NCBI GenBank assembly: GCA_964393615.1
Contig: CAYMUR010000105.1
Span: forward strand, 1 to 15,668
Direction of reading: 5' to 3'
DNA: 15,668 nt
Origin: CAYMUR01 sp964393615
GTDB lineage: Bacteria; Planctomycetota; Planctomycetia; Pirellulales; Pirellulaceae
This document shows positions 1-6,656 of this stretch, piece after piece (the first letter of the stretch is position 1; every line of letters begins with the position of its first letter). Made by a program: the position numbers and the translations under genes. The notes beneath the pieces are model-generated. The model was not told where the DNA came from and did not search any database. It was given only the letters and a program-made list of their open reading frames with translations.

Positions 1-1489
1 GCATTTTTCCGCTGCCCGCGATGGGATGTGGCTTCCCCAGACGGTCAAACATCGTAGCTTGGGGATCGATGCCCAGCAGGTGGTATGTCGTCGCTTGGAT
101 GTCCTTGGGGGATACGGGGTTATCTAGCACCTCGCCGCCATCACGTGTCGTTTGCCCGACAATCTTGCCTTGTGCGATACCCCCGCCTGCCAGGGCGACC
201 GAATAAGCCTTCGACCAATGATCCCGTCCACCACCCTTCCGTGTGTCCACGATTTTTGGCGTTCTGCCATGTTCGCTCATCCAAATCACCAGCGTTTCGT
301 CCAGCATTCCGCGCTCCCGCAGGTCATTAATCAGCGCTGGATACGTCTGATTGAATCCAGGGAGTAGTACATTCTTCAATCGCGGATAATGAAAATGGTG
401 TGTATCCCATGCCCCCCCTGCGAAGAATTCAAAACAATCCCAGAAGACGGACACGAACCGCCCCCCCGCTTCGACGATGCGGCGCGCGGCGAGGCACGAC
501 TGGCCAAACAAGGTCATCCCGTAGGCTTCGCGCACTTTGCGTGGTTCGCGTCCGATGTCTAGGGCCTCACGCATCCTGGTGGTGGTCAACAGAGACAAGG
601 CAAGTTGCTGCTGTTTGCTGTATAGGCGAATCTGGCCATTTGCATCCAATTGCCGATGCGAGCGATCAAATTGAGCGAGTAGTGAACGTCGTAAACGCAA
701 ACGCTCGATGGAGACATCCTGTGGCAAATTCGAGGATCGGCCCATATGAAATCGACCGTCGGAGGTTGTTGCGTGAAATGGGTTGTTGACCAGCTTTGTC
801 TGGTCCGGATTGTTATGGGGTACCGTCTTGGTACCCGGTCCATCGAAGTCCGTCCAGTGAGGGTCATATTCGCCTCCCAGAAAGGCGGCTAACAAGCCTC
901 CGTTTACGTTGGGCATGTCGGTCTTGGAATTAACCAGCCAAGGCAGACCTATGTTTCGCGGAATTTCAGGAGCGGCATTGCCAGCTTGCCGCTGCGAATC
1001 TATGTAATCCACCACCGAACCCATGAACGGCCAATGCCGCGGGTCTCGAGCATTTGTCTCCAGCGGAATCGAGTAGGTAGGCAGGCCGGTCAGCGCGTAG
1101 GCCACCGCGTGCAAGGGATATGGATGCGTCATCGACCGGACCACCGTCAGTTCGTTCATGACGTCGGCGATGTTGGGCAAATACTCACAGATGTGCGTAC
1201 CCGGCACTTTGGTAGCGATGGATTTCATTTCCCCTTGGACTTCCACCGGAGCTTCCGGCTTGGGATCGAAAGTCTCGTGGGAGGACGGCGAGCCGTAGGG
1301 AAATATCAGAATGCACGATTTGGCTTTGCCAAAAGATCGAGCCAAGTCTCCATCACCGGCAAACGCCGGCTGCTGGCCCATGGCGTCCGCCAGGCCGATT
1401 CCCAATGCGCCCAGGCCGCCAATGTGTAGCAGGTCACGACGGCTCATCCCATCGCAAAGGGTCTTGCTGGTTCCCTGGAGACGCAACAT
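1..1489 (-). CDS. DUF1501 family exported protein (3' end off the window)
   Basis: A minus-strand frame stays open from the ATG at 1489 to the window edge, giving 496 residues with no stop. The N terminus reads MLRLQGTSKTLCDGMSRRDL, a typical planctomycete DUF1501 start, with a twin-arginine pair at R17-R18 followed by a Gly/Leu-rich hydrophobic stretch, so Tat export is likely. An internal ATG at 1447 (MSRRDLL) would also keep the Tat motif, but the family normally carries the upstream segment. Visible family motifs are WDTH at residues 361-364 and further on WMSEHGRTP and GGGRDHW, from the alkaline-phosphatase-like/sulfatase-like fold to which DUF1501 is related. The frame ends at DRLGKPHPIAGSGKM, so only a short C-terminal tail should be missing. 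The biochemical role is unknown. It has its own promoter and is not directly preceded by a DUF1549/DUF1553 gene, unlike the second copy in this window; a partner could lie beyond the left edge. Confidence 0.93.
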   Translation of the reverse strand, partial: MLRLQGTSKTLCDGMSRRDLLHIGGLGALGIGLADAMGQQPAFAGDGDLARSFGKAKSCILIFPYGSPSSHETFDPKPEAPVEVQGEMKSIATKVPGTHICEYLPNIADVMNELTVVRSMTHPYPLHAVAYALTGLPTYSIPLETNARDPRHWPFMGSVVDYIDSQRQAGNAAPEIPRNIGLPWLVNSKTDMPNVNGGLLAAFLGGEYDPHWTDFDGPGTKTVPHNNPDQTKLVNNPFHATTSDGRFHMGRSSNLPQDVSIERLRLRRSLLAQFDRSHRQLDANGQIRLYSKQQQLALSLLTTTRMREALDIGREPRKVREAYGMTLFGQSCLAARRIVEAGGRFVSVFWDCFEFFAGGAWDTHHFHYPRLKNVLLPGFNQTYPALINDLRERGMLDETLVIWMSEHGRTPKIVDTRKGGGRDHWSKAYSVALAGGGIAQGKIVGQTTRDGGEVLDNPVSPKDIQATTYHLLGIDPQATMFDRLGKPHPIAGSGKM

Positions 1490-1532
1490 GTTGGTCAATT
1501 CGCAAAGATGGCAGATCAAAGTACAGAGGCAT

Positions 1533-1561
1533 ATTATCATTGAATTTCCGGCAGATTTCAA
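1533..1561 (-). promoter_or_regulatory. Sigma70-like promoter for the left-hand DUF1501 gene
   Basis: Read on the minus strand, TTGAAA (1561-1556, five of six to the -35 consensus) and GATAAT (1538-1533, five of six to the -10 consensus) are separated by exactly 17 bases (1555-1539). Transcription would begin near 1526, leaving a leader of about 36 bases before the ATG at 1489. No strong Shine-Dalgarno is seen. This would make the gene independent of the decayed genes upstream. Confidence 0.5.
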
Positions 1562-1705
1562 TCCATCTCCGCGCGGTTGCCGAAACCTTGACGGAAAATA
1601 TAACAGTGCTGCCAGCGAGTCTGTTACTGCGTTTCCTGACGAAAACGTTAGCCGACCGTGAAATCTCACGTTCGTGATTGGCGATACTCGTTGGCGGCGG
1701 CGGGT

Positions 1706-2314
1706 CTACCGTGTCTGGTGGAGGAATCCCAGCAGCTCCCGTTCTGTCACTGGTTCGTCACTTTTGAGCGGACTCTCGTTGTTCAGAGCCTCCTTCTCGC
1801 CGACGAGCCGCGCCCAAAGCGCGTAAGCATGGACCATCATCGTTTCACGGATGCGCCAGATGTGGGTCAGCAGCTCGGCTTTTGACTGGTCCTGCAGGCC
1901 CTCCTCGGCAGACGTGTACTGGTGATACAGCTCAACATACCGCGTATAGAGAATTAGATGGTCAATCCGCGTGCGAACATCGGGATCTTCACCAGCCAGT
2001 TCGCGCGCTGCCGCGAGGTGGCGGTACATCTGATGCGTTAATTCGGGGAGTGAGTTTTCGACTCTTCCGACCACGATCCCGGAACTCCCATCGCCTGCAT
2101 CCACGGCAAACTCAGTGTTGCCAATCCGGCCCAGGATGTGGGCTAACTTTTTTGCCGTGTCTCGGACAGGATCACTCGTTTTGGGGCCAATCACCACAGG
2201 CAGCATCGCTTTGCCGTTTTGACAAACCTGAACCGTTTCCATTCCGGCAGCATGTATCGAGCCTCCGAGGCCAGCCACCACGACACTAAGTCCGAGAACA
2301 AAACGGCCGATCAT
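1706..2314 (-). pseudogene. Internally deleted DUF4838-like protein remnant (202 aa)
   Basis: The 202-residue frame joins two ends of what looks like a much longer planctomycete DUF4838-type secreted protein. Residues 1-23 resemble a signal peptide. Residues 30-90 (GKAMLPVVIG, then AKKLAHILGRI and GSSGIVVG) match the N-terminal domain that in this family precedes a sugar-hydrolase-like core. From about residue 95 on (MYRHLAAARELAG, RIDHLILYTRYVELYHQYT, IWRIRETMMVHAYALW) it matches the C-terminal helical region. The several hundred residues normally between them are absent, and the tail stops early after FLHQTR. The join is in frame with no internal stop. Its ATG overlaps the stop of the preceding remnant (ATGA at 2314-2311). 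The family assignment is from memory of family sequences. A short functional protein is possible, but loss of the core argues for a remnant. Confidence 0.6.
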
Positions 2315-2736
2315 GTGAATTTCTCCATGCAGTGCTCCGACCTTGCATTGAACGATCCGTAACGAAAGTCTAATGAGATCGGAATGTAGCAGCTAGCCGA
2401 GCTAGTGTCGAGCAAGGTGGTGACACCGATCTTGCGTCCAATGTCCAGCGGGTCGACGCTGAACAGGTCCCTACTCGAGTAGCAGTGCTCGTGGAGAACG
2501 ATCAGTCCGACACAGACAATCATTCCAGACGCGTCGATCAACTCCGTGGCCGAAATCGCAGGGAGATTTTCTCCCAATTCTGCGCTGACGCGGTCGCCAA
2601 GAGCAACATCCGCCGTACCATTGATCTCTTGAGCTGGATCAATGAGGTGACTACCGCGAAGAATCATGTCGTGGTGCTTGTCCTTGGGCAATGCATCACG
2701 GGGACTGGTTATAGAAGCCAAGAGGTTTGTTTTCAA
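2311..2736 (-). pseudogene. N-terminal fragment of a dihydroorotase-like amidohydrolase
   Basis: Up to 141 residues, beginning at a TTG codon at 2736; the first ATG in frame is at 2667 (MILRGSHLIDPAQ). The stretch MILRGSHLIDP, then ELIDASGMIV, GLIVLHEHCYSS and IGVTTLLDTSSA follows the N-terminal order of the amidohydrolase/deacetylase (dihydroorotase-like) metallohydrolases: small beta domain, HxH metal site, then the GVTT(x)DAGS segment. Intact members are around 400 residues; here similarity stops after DTSSA and the frame ends about 25 residues later. The usual GLID(L/I)HxH reads GLIVLHEH, so the HxH survives but the Asp before it is Val. The (beta/alpha)8 barrel and remaining metal ligands are missing, so it cannot be a working hydrolase. 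It lies just downstream of the intact propeller gene (183 bases) and overlaps the next remnant by four bases. Confidence 0.6.
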
Positions 2737-2919
2737 AAGGGACGTTGAACTTTTGGCTGGGGTGAGATGTCTGATGGTACGTTTGCTGTTGCTGCTGTCC
2801 CACTTGCATGCCGTCTCCCTGCGGGGTCAGAAAGTCCCGGCACATCTGCTTTTCCGTCTTGCTGCCTGTTTGTATGAATAGCAATGAAAAACCGTCGAAC
2901 GCCAACCGCTGACAACTCC

Positions 2920-5139
2920 TCACTCAATCCAGAACGAGTACAGCGCAGTCTTGTTAAGGTAAAACTTAAGGCGAATGGATTGTCCCACCACCTTCTGTAA
3001 CGAAGCGTTGTCTTTCCAGTAAACACGTGTATCGGTTTGGTCCGCGCGAATCGGCAGGCAGTCATTTGTGGTGAATCCTGAGATTGGCTCACCGCTGTGG
3101 TCGAGAACTTCGACGCGCAGTTCGCCATGTTGGCTGTTGGCGTTCACGTGAAGTTGCTGGCCGGCAAAGGTTAGCGGTTTGGTTTCAACGGAACCGCCAC
3201 CGAAATGATCTTCCAGTGAGGCGAAACCATCGACCCGCAATGTAGCGAGGCCGATGTTGACGTCACCTTTGACTAGCTGCTTGGGAATGATCGTTGGATT
3301 GCTGCGCGCGTAATACGGACGGTGCGGATAGGTCCGACCACTGTAATAGAAATACAGCTTGTCGCCCATGTGGATCGGTTCGCCGGTTCCCATCTGCGTG
3401 TTGAATTCTTCCCAACTGCCACGTGGGCCGTGAGGGATAAAGGCGTCATAGCGGCCAACCCACTGCCAGTTGTCACCGTCGCGACTCAGCGCCAAATGTG
3501 GTTCCAGTACATAGCGACCCGGTTCTTCCCACATGATGGTGACAAAGCCCAGGTAAAGTCCCTCGTAGCACAGGCCTTGCATGTTGTAGAAGTCTTCGCG
3601 TTTACTCTTGTCGGCCTGGAAAATCACCTTCAGTGGCGTCCATGTTTCGAAGTCGTTGCTGAACGAGATGGCACGGCTGAGTTGATTGTCTATCGGCCGT
3701 GCAAAAAAGATCCAGCGACGTCTGTACCGGTCGTACATCGTGCTGCCGGCATCACCCATCTTGGTCGAGATTGGTTTTTCTGAGGTTTTCCAATGTATGC
3801 CGTCGGGCGACCATGCTGAGTAGGTACCGCGGTATCCCTCGCCGTTTGCCCAAAATAAACTGCGATATTGTTTTTTCGGATCTTGGGCGTGTAAATCCCG
3901 TGTCGGCGTAATGCATTCGTTGAAACCGGAATGTGTCAGCTCGCTAACGACGAAATTATTCTGCTTGCTTCCTCGCGCATCGGAGATAATCCCAAGTTTG
4001 GGATATGTCCAACTCAGGCCGTCTTGAGATTCCGCCAGACACATCACGTTGACAGTTTTGTCGTTGTCCTTTTGGCGATAGAACGATTGATACCACATCC
4101 TTAAATTATTTGTTTCCGGATTTCGTTCAACGGCGCCGTACAGATAAGCAAATCCGTCGAGCCAGGGATGATCACCGTTTATGATCGGATTACTGGGATG
4201 CTTGTCTGCCGAGTGAATGTTGCGGCGGACCGAGTGCATTTCGTCGATTAAATAGTCGTCAATAAACAACTGTCGGAAGCGATTGAGACGAATCGGCACA
4301 ACGCTTTTTTTCGCAGCTTGTCGCTCTCTGGTTTTTTGTGCTTCACGTTTGGCGATTTCAGCAACTACCCGTGTTTCCATCAGGCGGGTGTCCCAGGCGA
4401 AGGCTCCAGCGTGAGTCCACCGGATCGTCTCGATTTCCCACTCCAGGTGGTTTGGAGGGTCTCCGTTGCCGCCACCGGAGAAGCCGAACGAATTGTCGGC
4501 CGCAACATTGTAGCGATGTAGCTGCGTTTGTCCGGTGCGACCTTTGGCATCGACAAACTGTACGAGGCCCGGCTTGTCGTCGCTGGGTAAAACGCAACGA
4601 ATCGTCACGACCTGGCTGTGAAAATCGAAACCCAGGGCGTCATGATCGCGGTTGAGGCTCTCGATACCATCCGTTCGGATCCGAGCGAAATAGAGGGAGT
4701 TCCCCGTCGCGATCTGGAGTCCACCAGCCGTGCCCGGACCGGCACCAACCAGTACCTTCAGACGCATCTCAATCGTGGTACCGGGTCTCCCCACCGCATT
4801 CCATGCTGCGGTTCCGTCGCTGCTTCCCGGAGTACCGACAAGGTATCGTCGCCGGTTCGAATCTTCGTCGCGATAGAGAAGCGTCTTGGCTTCGCTGATT
4901 CGTATACTCGGCGGCTTTCCCTTTGTTTGCTGCCGAAATGCGCCTTGAAATCCATCCGGCCCAGTGATGGCACCCTTGGCATCGGGCAATACGTCGGCAC
5001 GATAGACTCGCTGCCAGGTGATTGGTTCCTCTGCGACACAAGTCAAGCTGATTGGCAAGACATGCATGAACAGCAAATACCTTTGCCAATTCTTGCCCAC
5101 AGATGGGCGTCGAAAGTCACAGGTCATTGGCCAACGCAT
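2920..5139 (-). CDS. Secreted GH43/GH32-like five-bladed propeller protein
   Basis: 739 residues. An N-terminal basic segment and a hydrophobic stretch (about residues 20-35, YLLFMHVLPISLTCVA) indicate Sec export. Residues 40-255 look like a concanavalin/LamG-type beta-sandwich. A charged linker follows (KREAQKTRERQAAKK, 264-278). From LFIDDYLID (291-299) to about 640 is a propeller of the GH43/GH32/GH68 clan type, with Asp-box-like turns SQDGLSW, SPDGIHW and SRDGDNW. The last 95 residues (VETKPLTFAGQQL, GELRVEVLD, SGFTTNDCLPI, ending in YSFWIE) form the small beta domain that closes this planctomycete family. The substrate is unknown; I expect an extracellular or periplasmic carbohydrate. 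The start is well fixed by a GAGGAG site eight bases upstream. It is intact, while everything around it on this strand from 1706 to 6152 is decayed. It could be a non-catalytic sugar-binding propeller; catalytic acids cannot be assigned by eye. Confidence 0.8.
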   Translation of the reverse strand: MRWPMTCDFRRPSVGKNWQRYLLFMHVLPISLTCVAEEPITWQRVYRADVLPDAKGAITGPDGFQGAFRQQTKGKPPSIRISEAKTLLYRDEDSNRRRYLVGTPGSSDGTAAWNAVGRPGTTIEMRLKVLVGAGPGTAGGLQIATGNSLYFARIRTDGIESLNRDHDALGFDFHSQVVTIRCVLPSDDKPGLVQFVDAKGRTGQTQLHRYNVAADNSFGFSGGGNGDPPNHLEWEIETIRWTHAGAFAWDTRLMETRVVAEIAKREAQKTRERQAAKKSVVPIRLNRFRQLFIDDYLIDEMHSVRRNIHSADKHPSNPIINGDHPWLDGFAYLYGAVERNPETNNLRMWYQSFYRQKDNDKTVNVMCLAESQDGLSWTYPKLGIISDARGSKQNNFVVSELTHSGFNECITPTRDLHAQDPKKQYRSLFWANGEGYRGTYSAWSPDGIHWKTSEKPISTKMGDAGSTMYDRYRRRWIFFARPIDNQLSRAISFSNDFETWTPLKVIFQADKSKREDFYNMQGLCYEGLYLGFVTIMWEEPGRYVLEPHLALSRDGDNWQWVGRYDAFIPHGPRGSWEEFNTQMGTGEPIHMGDKLYFYYSGRTYPHRPYYARSNPTIIPKQLVKGDVNIGLATLRVDGFASLEDHFGGGSVETKPLTFAGQQLHVNANSQHGELRVEVLDHSGEPISGFTTNDCLPIRADQTDTRVYWKDNASLQKVVGQSIRLKFYLNKTALYSFWIE

Positions 5140-5147
5140 TAGATTTT

Positions 5148-5153
5148 CTCCTC
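5148..5153 (-). promoter_or_regulatory. Strong Shine-Dalgarno for the propeller gene
   Basis: GAGGAG on the minus strand, eight bases before the ATG at 5139. It is the clearest ribosome binding site in the window; most other genes here have weak or no Shine-Dalgarno sequence. It decides the start of the 739-residue protein. Confidence 0.65.
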
Positions 5154-5311
5154 ACTTGCATAACAACTGACAAATAATTATTTTCACTGGAAGTTTACTG
5201 GGAAACAAGCGGGTAGTGATTGTTGGCATTCCACTCAACCTGTCTCAATAAGCCCAGGGACTGCCAGAGTGGAGTTATGACTGTGACGCGGATGAGCGAT
5301 TCTTAGAATGT

Positions 5312-5460
5312 CTATCCCGAATTGCATCCGTAAGTGACCAAGGTCATTGGTAGCTTGCCGTAGAATCGGCCCGGCATATTCTGTTCTTTGTTGCCGTCAA
5401 AGTCGAATTTGGATTTCTTCTTCACCAATTCCCGCGAGCAAACAGGCCTCGTCATACGGC
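5312..5460 (-). pseudogene. Short decayed coding scrap, possibly a nitrilase C terminus
   Basis: Two overlapping minus-strand frames read like parts of one protein. One gives TGPYDEACLLAGIGEEEIQI and soon stops. The other is a 47-codon frame from the ATG at 5455 to the TAG at 5314-5312, containing FDFDGNKEQNMPGRFYGKLP. Removing one base near 5405 would join them as GEEEIQIDFDGNKEQNMP, which resembles the C-terminal part of carbon-nitrogen hydrolases (a Gly-Glu-Glu turn, a beta strand with IDFD, then a helix). This is inference from a short stretch. A small free-standing peptide is less likely because no ribosome binding site precedes it. Confidence 0.3.
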
Positions 5461-5468
5461 CCTGTTCA

Positions 5469-6152
5469 CTACGGGAAATCTTTCCTGAATCGATCCAAAG
5501 TATCGGACCGAGTACCTTTCATTAGGTACACTCGATCCCTGATTTGTCGCTGCTCACCCGGCTGCAGATCGAGACCAAAAAAGGATCGGCATAAAAGCAA
5601 CGGTTGCTATAGATGCTGTGGCTCTTTTCGAAGCCAAGCGCCACGGTATACTTTTCGTCATCCCTATGCAGTCCGGTCACGTGATACATTTTTACCGCAC
5701 CATCCCCGGTTAATTTCTGCAACGTCTTGCCATCAAACAAAAACGACCGCTCGTACGCTCCATCACCAATGGCGAGCGACTCAAATCCGATGACACAAAA
5801 AAATCAATCAACGTACGCCATGGGCATCTCGCGATCATTCTGAATCGTCAACTCAATGTCCAGGAACTCTTTCTGTGTGGCCAGCTTGATCTCGACCTGG
5901 TGGATAAGAGCACTGCCAATGTAGGTTCATCCAATACGCGCGTGTATGAGTTCCCCGAACCGGCCTAACCAGGATCCTGGGGAAAAGGTTCCTTGATGTC
6001 GCACGGGCAGATACGCCTCCTTTTGTTTCATCGAACTCCAGTGGAACCTGATTGACCTTCACAAGGCGACACCTACTGTCATCCGGCCTTTCTTGCGAAT
6101 CCTTGCCCAACAAAACCACCCTACCTGAACTAACGATAATGGAGCACGCCAT
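5469..6152 (-). pseudogene. Multiply interrupted gene of unrecognised family
   Basis: On the minus strand a continuous protein can be followed across several frames. From about 5925 to 5807 the frame reads GSALIHQVEIKLATQKEFLD, then IELTIQNDREMPMAYVD, followed by an in-frame TGA at 5806-5804. The same frame resumes (IGFESLAIGDGAYERSFLFD, GAVKMYHVTGLHRDD, YTVALGFEKSHSIYSNRCFY) down to a six-base A run at 5577-5582. One base lost there explains why the sensible continuation, FGLDLQPGEQRQIRDRVYLM then KGTRSDTLDRFRKDFP, lies in the neighbouring frame and ends at a TAG at 5471-5469. Upstream, GSGNSYTRVLDEPT and LEFDETKGGVSARATSRNLF sit in two further frames, so at least three indels and one stop are present. 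The content is beta-rich and looks like an extracellular beta-sandwich domain, but I do not recognise the family. The 5' limit is uncertain. Confidence 0.6.
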
Positions 6153-6656
6153 GAATCAGGCCTGCGAATGACGTTGCTGTTGGCTTTCATGTTTTTCGAA
6201 CTGGTCGGTTATGGCGGCGATTGTCAGTTTTGGTACGACTGACGGTTTTGCCTGGAGTGCGGCCATGGCAAATGTTGCCAGTGACTGGAACAACATCTGC
6301 CATGACTTCTCAGGACAGGTGTTACAAGCAACACAGATTCAAAGCACTAATTTCCACGACAGGCTGACGGCAGGTATGACCACCGTACGGTTTTATGTTT
6401 TATGGATCGACTGTCCTTGGACAGGAACCCCCAATCGGAACCGGAAGCCTCGATTGTTTGCCGGTCTGTGCAGACCGCAAGTGGTTATTTTAGGGGAAAT
6501 TGCGAGCCAAAACGCATTTTTTCACCGAACAGGTAATTAGTAGTTCATTTAAACTTCCTATGAGTTTCCCAGTTGTTTAAAATTGCTACCTGTCATACAA
6601 GTAGACTGAGAACCATCATTGTAAAAATTCCTGCCCGTTGGCCTTGACGTGACACG
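6153..6656. other. Gene-poor leader region upstream of the cytochrome-like gene
   Basis: About 500 bases with no frame I can support. A plus-strand open stretch at 6211-6540 and short minus-strand stretches have no recognisable domain, no ribosome binding site and no continuity with the neighbouring pseudogene. The region becomes AT-rich after 6480 and contains the hairpin at 6458-6480. A possible -35/-10 pair for the downstream gene (TTGTTT at 6573-6578, TACAAG at 6596-6601, 17-base spacer) is too weak to call. Confidence 0.4.
6458..6480 (+). terminator. Stable hairpin, possible terminator
   Basis: CGGTCT (6462-6467) and AGACCG (6472-6477) form a perfect six-pair stem around a GTGC loop. 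TTG at 6458-6460 pairs with CAA at 6478-6480 across a single bulged C. The following bases (6481-6491) are GTGGTTATTTT, a loose T-rich tail that starts a few bases late for a textbook intrinsic terminator. It could stop plus-strand transcripts before the operon at 6657, or act in a long leader. Confidence 0.3.

Noticed and set aside
400..867. Open frames on both strands (plus 400-789, minus 586-867)
   Set aside because: Both lie inside the left DUF1501 gene in other frames; their translations have no domain content, while the DUF1501 frame is continuous and shows all family motifs.
2696..3128. Minus-strand frames overlapping the end of the propeller gene (2696-2923 and 2733-3128)
   Set aside because: Low-complexity or shadow translations (a Gln run, no family match). 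The GTGA overlap with the propeller stop looks like an operon junction, but nothing protein-like follows.
6211..6540. 109-codon plus-strand frame before the cytochrome-like gene
   Set aside because: No ribosome binding site, signal or domain; it contains the hairpin at 6458-6480 and its translation looks random.
6573..6601. TTGTTT and TACAAG with a 17-base spacer as promoter of the gene at 6657
   Set aside because: Only three and four of six consensus matches; such a pair is expected by chance in AT-rich sequence.
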